Shown here: one piece after another, positions 55,801 through 64,000 of the stretch
Position numbering within the stretch: position 1 is the first letter of the stretch
Layout: each line of letters begins with the position of its first letter
From: Anas platyrhynchos
Lineage: Eukaryota > Chordata > Aves > Anseriformes > Anatidae
Length of the DNA: 64,000 bases
NCBI RefSeq assembly: GCF_047663525.1
Contig: NC_092592.1
Location: 20,782,001 to 20,846,000 of the forward strand
Direction: 5' to 3'
The notes under the pieces: model-generated
Seen by the model: the letters and a program-made list of their open reading frames with translations, nothing else
Databases searched by the model: none
What the model was told of the DNA's origin: nothing
Translations under genes and position numbers: made by a program

Positions 55801-58800
55801 ATTATACCAGCTATGAATTTGCCCCACTTTAAAAATGCGAAGTGAGACTTATGGCTGCATATCCTATTTTTACGCCTGCTGTTGACTGTGGGAGCATTGT
55901 ATTGGGAGCGTTGTTTGCATTACAAGAGAATTGCAATGACTGAATTGTAGTTCAGGGTTTTCTTTGTTTTCTGTTAGCAGATAGATTACCATAACTGGTT
56001 TAGACCCATTCCTGGCAGAATTAAATTGATTCCAGTGGATTTACACTACAAATGAATTTATTCTGCAATTTTCATGGTTTTCAAGCGACGGCTGGCTTTG
56101 GATGATACTGTAGAATTTCAACCAGTTATTTAGGACCAATTCTAGAAATGTATGCTTTAAAAAAAATAATCTTTCTAGGCTGAAAATTTGCAAGAAATGC
56201 TGCTGGAAGCTTGGTCCAGTGAGCCTTCATTCTTTTGTTGAACAGGGCTGAGACTTTGGTTCTGTTCTTTGTGATATCACTAGTTGTGGCAATCGCACTT
56301 CTCGGTGCCTTCATTTCCTTACCCATGACATGGATATAGAGTGTTTAATCTCCTCTGGAAAAATATTTGAAATCCATGGTAGAAGACTGATAAATGTGAG
56401 TAAAATACCGCTCTGTGATTATGGTTTTGTTATTCCATGTTTTCTATCTTGCTTTTCCGATCTGTATCTCTGATATTTTTACTGAATGCAGTAAATGATG
56501 TGCTGACCTACTGTATTTCAGTTGTATCTAATAAGACTTTATACACATTTTCTTAAAATACAAATTAAAACAATTTTAGAGCAAATTGCATACATTTGTA
56601 AATAGAAAATTTGCCTTTGATTTGTCTGTAATACAGCACTTCAGGAACACATGTTGTTGCTGTTCTGTAGCTTTCTAATGAGACAGAAGGATCAGAAAGT
56701 TTTTTGTTCCTTGTCACATTTCAGCTTTCTTTTGGTAATTACAGTACCAAGGGATCTCATTGCTCTGTCACTTTGACTTTAGGGATGCACATGGCAATGC
56801 TGAAGATGGAATTCAGAACACTTGGTTTCAAGTGCCAAGAGACGGTAGTACATAGGGCTTGTGATGTGTTTGCTACATAGGAGAGGAGAGAATGTGGCCT
56901 GCAGTCTGGGTCTTGGTCCTGTGTTGTCTCCTGTTTCAACTCAGATGTCTGTAGCCTTCAGAGCCAGTATAAAAGAGCTTATCAATGACTTCCCTATTGG
57001 CAAGCTTTGGGGACAGGACTGACAGCTGGAAGGTCTGTGAAGAAGGGGCCCTCAACCAAATGAACCCATTGGATATAGGCGCTTCCACAGAGTTCCGTGT
57101 TACAGTGACCAGTTCCTTACAAGTGAGACCTGAAGAGTCCATTATACTGCAAGTGGAGGCCCCAGCTCCTGAGTGTGATTTGCTGTCAGTGATGGTGCTG
57201 TGGGCATGAGTGTCCTGAGCGATGTGTGCATCACTGACAGGGAAGACTCAGGGAAGGGGTGCAACCTCTCTGCTGCTTGGCTGGCATTTTATTAGATGCT
57301 AGCATAGACTTAGTCCCAGTTGTCTCCATGAACTACAGGAAGCTCTTGGCTGCAGACTTCCATAGATCTCAAGGTGCATGCTTCGCTAAGGGTTGACCCT
57401 CTCAAGCCCAGGCAGGGAACTGTGCTTGCCCTTGCTTCCCTGTTATCCGCCAGCTAAGATGCCACACCATCACTGTCCTCATTGCCTCTGTAGGTCTTGG
57501 ACACTGGTGGAAGTCGCTACCTTCCCTGTACCTCCTTGGTGTTCCTCCTGTTCCCTCTCTGCTGCTGCTGGCGGTTGGCAGGCTGGGTCCCAGGGGCTTG
57601 TGCATCCCGCCTCTCCAGCACTCGCCTTGCTGGTGCTGCCCTGTTGCAGCAGTCAAGTGACACCTTAATAAAAAGCTTTCCTCCCTTATCTCCTCTCTGG
57701 TGCTGTGTCACTGGGCTGGGGATCGGGTTCCCATCTCTTTCACACGCACACCTGGTCATAAAACACTGGGTTTGTTTTTAACCTCAAACCAGGGAGCTTT
57801 AATTAAAGAGACAGTGACCTCTTTTATGAGTTTGCTCGCATAGGGTTTCAGGGCTATTGTCACATACAGCTCACATAACAGAGCACCATTGCACAAAGCT
57901 CCATTTACACATCCCTCCCTGGCTTTTTTCCTCTCTTTTTGTTTCCAAACGCAGAAGGAGGTTGTTTTCTTGTTTACCCCTAGGCGAAGTCTCTCCTGTT
58001 AGTAGCCTATGGCTAACAGTCTCTTTGAAGAGAACCTACCTTTCTTACTAAAAAACCACATCATTAGGCTTGGAGAAATGTTATTTTTTAATCCCTGCAG
58101 CAAATCATCTTCCTGTCCCTAAATTTGTGGGATATGAATAGCTACTTAAAATAGATCTCAGCCTACGTTCTTCTTAGCTAGTTCTTGTGCCTGTAAAGTG
58201 GGATCTGTGTGTTTGTGACAAATACTTCTCAGTGTTCGCTGTTGTATTTACATGTACTCGTTAATTTTCAGGTACAATAACTAGTCAACAGCAATACATA
58301 TAAATATATATATTTTATTTTTTTGATCCACATAAGAATGATACACTGGGATAGGCAGCAAAACTCAGTGTTATGCAGAATAGTTCACAGAAACTTGCAG
58401 AAGCTATAGAACTTACAGAAACAGGTTGATAAATATAGGTACGTGTATTCAGATGCACAAGTATTTGAAGATGCACAAACAAAGCTACATGTATGTGCAG
58501 AGCAGGGGTTGTTTGGGGTGTGCAGACTTCTGTGCATAAGGACCTCTTTCAGCTGAGACATAGCTGGGACACAGGCAAGAAAACAATCAGTGGAATGCAG
58601 AAGCACCTATGGAGGATATGCACACTGAAGGGAAAAATATACGTGGAAGAGTGTAAGTTCCCCCAGGGAATGCCCTCTATATAGACCTTCAGAAGCAAAT
58701 ACAAGGATATGTATGCCAGAAAATGTATATGTGGAAACTTAGATGCACATACACACTCATGCTTGCACGCTTCCAAGACCAGCATTAGTGGGCATGCATG

Positions 58801-59154
58801 TTTGGTCACTTAGATGCTAGTGTGTATGCATAAAATCTGGATGTGTATGTGCATAGTTGCAGATAAATGCTCCTGCGCAATCCCATGCAAGTAAACTGGC
58901 TTATTCCCACTAACTCTAAATCACATATAAGTTACTGTGGGCACGTACAGCATGTTCAGGTGCTGGAACTTCTACTGAATGATGCAACGCCTTTGCTTTC
59001 AATGGCGTTTACTTCCAGTGAAAGCTCACTAATGTGAAAAAAAATACATGGCTTAGCTGTAGGGATCCTAGGTAGGAGAACATGTGCCATTTCACTGTTG
59101 TAGATATGTATTGATACAAATACAGATTTATTTTTTTTTACCTAATACATTAAT

Positions 59155-59275
59155 ACAGATGCACACAGACACAAACATACCACACACACAGACCCTTAGA
59201 CACACACAGATATACCCACGTCTATGTTCATTGAGAGAGACTCACTCAATATCTGTGTATGTGTGTGTTGGGAGA
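59155..59275. repeat. CA/TG-rich microsatellite cluster
   Basis: Imperfect CACACA and ACACAGAT runs are followed by a short TGTGTGTG run. It is a decayed dinucleotide repeat. Confidence 0.65.
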
Positions 59276-59419
59276 GGGTCATAACCTCCTCCATTCTTCT
59301 CCTGAAGGGGTTTGGATAATGAAGGGAAAAGAAATGAGGCCTGGGGCTAATTTGTAGTGGCATTTCCTGGCCTCTCTTCTGCCAATGAAGCTCCGTTTCA
59401 TCTTTAGCCTTATCAATTC

Positions 59420-59600
59420 TGCAGTCATGTGGCTTTCCGCTTGGACGCCTCTGTCTCTTCACCCTCCTCCCCAATCTCCGATGCTAATGGAAACTTCGTT
59501 AATGCCATTAATCTGCTGACCGGGACAAGTCAAAAACATATCCACACAATCCGAGCCAGGGCTGCAAGTGTCCTGGGGCTGCCAAACAGAGGCACCCCCT
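59420..59600. promoter_or_regulatory. Possible conserved non-coding element
   Basis: This 180-base stretch differs from its surroundings: it keeps CpG dinucleotides and has homeodomain-like TAAT cores in close array (GCTAATGG, GTTAATGCCATTAATC). No long coding frame fits. The texture resembles deeply conserved enhancers, but conservation itself cannot be judged from one sequence. Confidence 0.3.
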
Positions 59601-62600
59601 GTGTTCATTGCATTCCTGAAAGAACTTCATATTGATTTATTTCTTTTTTTCTTTCTCTGCTTTCTTCCTGGACAACACTGCATCCGTCAGAGCAGGCACC
59701 AAGTAGATGGCCTTTTCTTCTTGATCACTCAATGTTTTTGCAAGAGTTCTCTCCCTACCCTTCCCCTGGTTGTAGTGCTAATGCTTTCTTTCAGTGGCCC
59801 CTCATTGCAGCCTTTTTTTTTTCCCTTATGCTGCTTTTGATGAGCGACTTGTTAGTCGTGTTTTTTGTTTTTTTTTTTTTCCTCTTGCCTAGTAGAATTT
59901 CATAATTAACCAGATGTTGTGAGAATATGTCTGAAGTGGGCTAAAATACACAGCATTCCACTCTACCTTGATATTAGCTGACAGGATCCAAGAGGCTATT
60001 TCTCTCTCCAGACACTGTTGCTTATTGATTGTGCAGTCGCCACCAGTTCTGTCCTTCCAAAGCTGTGTTCTTGGGCTGCCTTGCCCTCTGAAATGTTGTG
60101 AGCTCCCCAAAATCACTTCTGGGGAGTGACCATGTACATGTATCATTGCTTTGCATTTTGCTAATATACTGGGTTTTGTAATGCTGCACTGTTACCTTCT
60201 ACCACAATTGAACATAATTTTCAGCTATGTACCATTCTTTTAGATACGACTTCAACTTTCCTGGCCAGTGCAGCACACCTGCAGAAGCTTGTGGCTCTGA
60301 GCAATGACTCACTGTCTCCTTATGCCTCAGGATCCTCCAGTGGCTGAATGCGTGCAAGAGCTGTGTGTCAGGGTTACACTGGCTGAGGACTTTCTGAGGA
60401 GAGAAATAGACTCCGTTTGTCTGATACTCATTTTAGGAGAAGTTTTCTGTGATAACCAGAGTTTGTAGTCAGCTCTTGAGAATGTCAGGATGTTGAGTGA
60501 TCTGTATTTGATCTAGGAATCTTTGTATACGTAAATGAAATAGTGACAATGGAGGAGGAAGAGACAGCTAGGAAAGGCATGCCGTCAGTGTTGTGACATA
60601 TGGATATGTTTAAAAAATAGCATCAAATTGATGAAAACAAGGAGAGAAGCTGGCAGTTCAGTATGAGCTTTGATGATGTCAGGCTAAATCCGGAATGAGA
60701 TGGGCTGTGACAGGAGGCTGAGCCTTAGTTGCCACCTTCACACAGACATCACAGTACAAGCGGATTGTTTTACATGGAGAGAAGACAAAGAAGTTTCAAG
60801 TTCTTCAACCCTGGCAGCAGTTGAAGTCAAAAGTTCATCCTCATACATGAGGGTGTTTTGGGTACAAAGAATGTGTGTCACTTCCCACCAGCCAGGAGAT
60901 GCTCCAGTGAACAGAGCATCTTCCTCCAGCCAGTTTTGGGATGCGGCATGCTTTTTCATCTTCAGGAAAGATGAATGTATCACGCTGGCTGATACAGAAG
61001 GGTCCGTGCTGATAGGTACCGTGCTTGCTTTTGGGGCCTTCCTGAATGAGAGCTGAGGAGAAAAAAGGGAGATGGACTGTTACCTTTTGGCATAAAAATA
61101 AAAATGCAGCTGGGACACCCAGTGCCATCACACCCCTGGTGAGATGAGTGGGAGAGTATCTGTAAACCCCCGTATGGTCCCAACCAAGGCACTTTCAGAA
61201 CCCCAGCGAAACGGAACTGAAATGAAATGCTTGTTAAAGCCTTAGCAGTGCCAGAGCAGTTAAGAGCTCATAGAAGAAGGCTCAGTTTGGTTCAGCTGTT
61301 AAGTTTGCCTTCATTTCTTCATATCCTGTAACTGGAGATTCGAAATGGAAAAATGCTTGTGGAAGGACTTAAGTGCTCATAGTGAAGAGAAGTCTAGTGC
61401 CCTGGAAGATGCTGATAGGAGATTTGTAGTCTTTGTGCTGAGTGTGCCTTAGGGAAACTAGCAGTGCCTAAGTGAATTTATTTTCTGGTATAGCATGGTG
61501 ACAATACCAGGCCTGTGGTGCTGCAGTGGTTATCATGCTCTGACCCTGCAGTCTGTGCCATGTTCATGAAGGGAATGACTGTGCTACTCCGTCCTGCAGT
61601 AGATCCGTTTCTAGGACAAAGATCTTCAAGGAAGTGGATTGTTCATGTGCATCAGGCTGCTGAGTTCCAGGGAGCATCTTAGTGCAGAAGCACCAGGCAA
61701 CTAAACCCTATGCTAGACAAATTGTTGTCCTGTCCAGTGACCTTGGCAAGTCAATTCATTTCCACCTGCTAGGCTTTTTCTGTGCAGTCCACACATTACA
61801 AACTTTTGAGTAAGAAGTCTTTCTTCCTCCATGTGCATCCAGCAAGGGGGATGGTCCTCCTCTTGGCTAATCTCTGAATACTGCAGCAGTATAACAACGT
61901 ATGCCTCCATATGGCAGGAACTGTGCATTAGACTGAGAAGTAAAAGGTCCTTTGGACTTCTGTTTGGTGCCAAGAAATAAATCAATTCAGCAAAGCCTGC
62001 ATTAGCTGCTGTGGGTATTGGGAGCATCCCAACTGTGGCGGCATGGAGCCTATCGAGGTTAAATTTGGATCGTGTCATGATGCAGCCTTCACACTGGGAA
62101 AGAATTTTAAAATGTCAGTGTTGTACGTCTTCTGAGCATTCCTATTTGAATGCTATTGCCAAGCACAAAACTTCTGCTGCCCGCTGGTTGGTATGCTCTG
62201 ACCCATCTTCTGCTTTTCTAAGTGCTAGTCTGATAGGAGCTGTCACACTGCTCTGCAAGTTCTTTCCTGCCTCCATTCTGCCACAGAAAATGTTCCAAAT
62301 GATGGTGAATGCAGCTTTTCAGTGAAACATAGTTTGTTGAGGTCGTGAGGGTAGATAAAGTTTGTAGATTGAAATAACATCAATATATCTACTGGTCTGA
62401 AAAACTTTTTTTTTCTACTTTGTCCTGCTTTCTTTATTACAGGATTATTTATCTTACAATTAAATCTGTGGGGCGGTAGTCGGGAGGTGCAGTTTTTGTT
62501 TCTATTACAAATGTGCATGTTGATCGGGAGGAAGACAGAGTCTGTTGTCACGTTACCCGAATGCGAGGAAGACAACAATTGTCTGACACATCTGCCTTGT

Positions 62601-64000
62601 TGGACTCGGGCTGACCCCGGGCAGTGCCCCTTTCTACTCAGTGAGCCCCTGCCTGGGCTGATGAGCAGTTCTTGGCTTGGCTGGGTGGTGGTGTGCTTTT
62701 GGGTTTTGTGCAGGCTTCTAGGTTTAAACCCAAAGGCTGGAAACTCAGCCATATTCAAACATCTTTCACCTTATCTCTTAACTGCGTATGTGTAGTGCTT
62801 GGTGCATTGTGGGGCTGGTATGCTTCTGTATTACTGAGGGACAAAACAAAAAAAGGTAGCATGGCTGTGTGCTCTCTCTTCTGCCTACCTTTGATACTAT
62901 TATCTTTGCTATTCCCTCATTATAAATTTGGTTTCATTCTACTCATAAGTGTCCTGTGAGTAATCTGTAAGATTTCCCGAGGGCTGTGGGGGGGTGGAGA
63001 GACAGGATTTTGATGAGTACAGCTGTTCCTGGTGGTAACTGCAGCAAATTTCTGAAGCTCTGTTGCTCTGAAGTCGATGATGATGGAACAAAATCTGGAG
63101 AGTGGCCTTACCTGGAAACATTTATGCATACCAGTTTATGGTAAGCCAAAAGTGATACGACTTGTCACAAAATGTAGGAATTTGTGATGCAGAGGGCAGA
63201 GAAATAAGAATCCCCACAAACACAAATGAAGCTCTTTTAGAACCCTTGCAGTCAGTAAGGGAAGGAACTTCTTTGTTTTAATGAAAGCACAATAAAAAGT
63301 AATACTTGCAGAGTTTGTTTAATTCAAAGATGCCAGACTCGTTAGATAACTGATGACATAAAGAATGTTATTCTGCTCTGATTAGTACATAAGAATCATG
63401 TTTGCTACTTCTGAAATACAGATGCTTCTAGGATGGGCTATCAGAGACTTTTAGCTTAAAAAGCCCCACAAATTGAGCAAATTAGGACAGGTAAAAGAGG
63501 ACAGAAGAGAGACAATGGCAAGAAGAGTAAGCACCCTTACAACCCTTGCCACAAATGCTGCAAGAACCTGTGTTTTACCATCTGAATAGGAAGTTGGTCC
63601 TGTGGTACGGTGCCTCCAGAACCCAGTGCTGCTTTGCCAGCCCTGCTGCGTGGTCAGGGTGCTCTCTGGGGGGCTGCATGACAGCGAGCCAGCTGGTCTT
63701 CTCTGCCCTGTGAGAGCTGGCAGGATCTCAGCACAAAGGGCTCCACACCACTCTGCCTGGCTTGTGGGTGCTTAAACAGTGGGGTGAGATCCTGCCCTCC
63801 CTTTCTGCAGAAGGGTAATGGGCTAAGGCCATTGACTTGAAAGGGAGCAGGCTTTGCAGTGGGTGCCAGGGGAGTGGTGGGCCTAGTTTCTGAGAACGTG
63901 TGATAGCTTTTAATTTTAGGTAAGAAAGCTGACTAGATTGGATGCTGGGTACTTAAAACTGCAGTAGAAATCTTTGCCCTGAAATTGTAGGTTTTGAAAT

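Larger units (their letters stand above)
45027..64000. other. AT-rich region without a recognised gene
   Basis: Nineteen kilobases of AT-rich, mostly unique DNA. Open frames are short and resemble no protein I know. Simple-sequence tracts, one well-formed candidate exon (47342-47437), a possible conserved element near 59.4-59.6 kb and a possible LTR-like segment near 57.2-57.75 kb are listed separately. In mammals this side of CUEDC2 carries MIR146B, then C10orf95 and MFSD13A; none is recognised here. Confidence 0.6.

Noticed and set aside
63780..63895. Segment with GAGATCCTGCCCTCC and CCATTGACTTGAAAGGGAGCAGG
   Set aside because: It resembles old dispersed repeats common in reptile and bird DNA, but the likeness is short and I cannot name a family without a search.

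Overview
This is vertebrate nuclear DNA, almost certainly from a bird. Three spliced protein-coding genes stand in the order PSD (minus), FBXL15 (plus), CUEDC2 (minus). This is the order and orientation known from human 10q24.32. Compact introns, very GC-rich CpG islands, GC-rich pentanucleotide repeats and a CR1-like scrap fit an avian genome. The species cannot be named from the sequence.

Left part (1-23.7 kb, GC-rich): PSD (EFA6A, a Sec7-type ARF6 exchange factor) runs right to left. Nine coding exons can be placed between 20679 and 5190. They cover the N-terminal region and most of the Sec7 domain (about 766 codons). The end of Sec7, the PH domain and the C-terminus are not found and should lie beyond the left edge. 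Two further CpG islands sit left of the main PSD promoter, near 1.3-1.6 kb and 11.45-12.1 kb. Each contains a minus-strand ATG exon with a good splice donor and may be an alternative promoter.

Middle part (23.7-42 kb): about 560 bp of interstitial telomeric CCCTAA repeat ends just upstream of the FBXL15 promoter, which carries NRF1-like and CRE sites. FBXL15 (three exons, 284 codons; F-box plus leucine-rich repeats) is tail-to-tail with CUEDC2 (eight coding exons, 284 codons; ubiquitin-binding CUE domain). A probable non-coding first exon of CUEDC2 lies in a CpG island at 41.45-41.96 kb.

Right part (42-64 kb): directly upstream of the CUEDC2 island is a 3-kb minisatellite with a TTTTGGGGTGAAAA core. 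Its first 1.5 kb is arranged as three higher-order copies of about 510 bp. The remaining 19 kb is AT-rich with poly-T and CA tracts, a few candidate exons or conserved elements, and no recognised protein gene.

FBXL15 is a substrate receptor of an SCF ubiquitin ligase, CUEDC2 is a ubiquitin-binding regulator, and PSD acts on ARF6 at the plasma membrane. They are neighbours by conserved synteny, not an operon.
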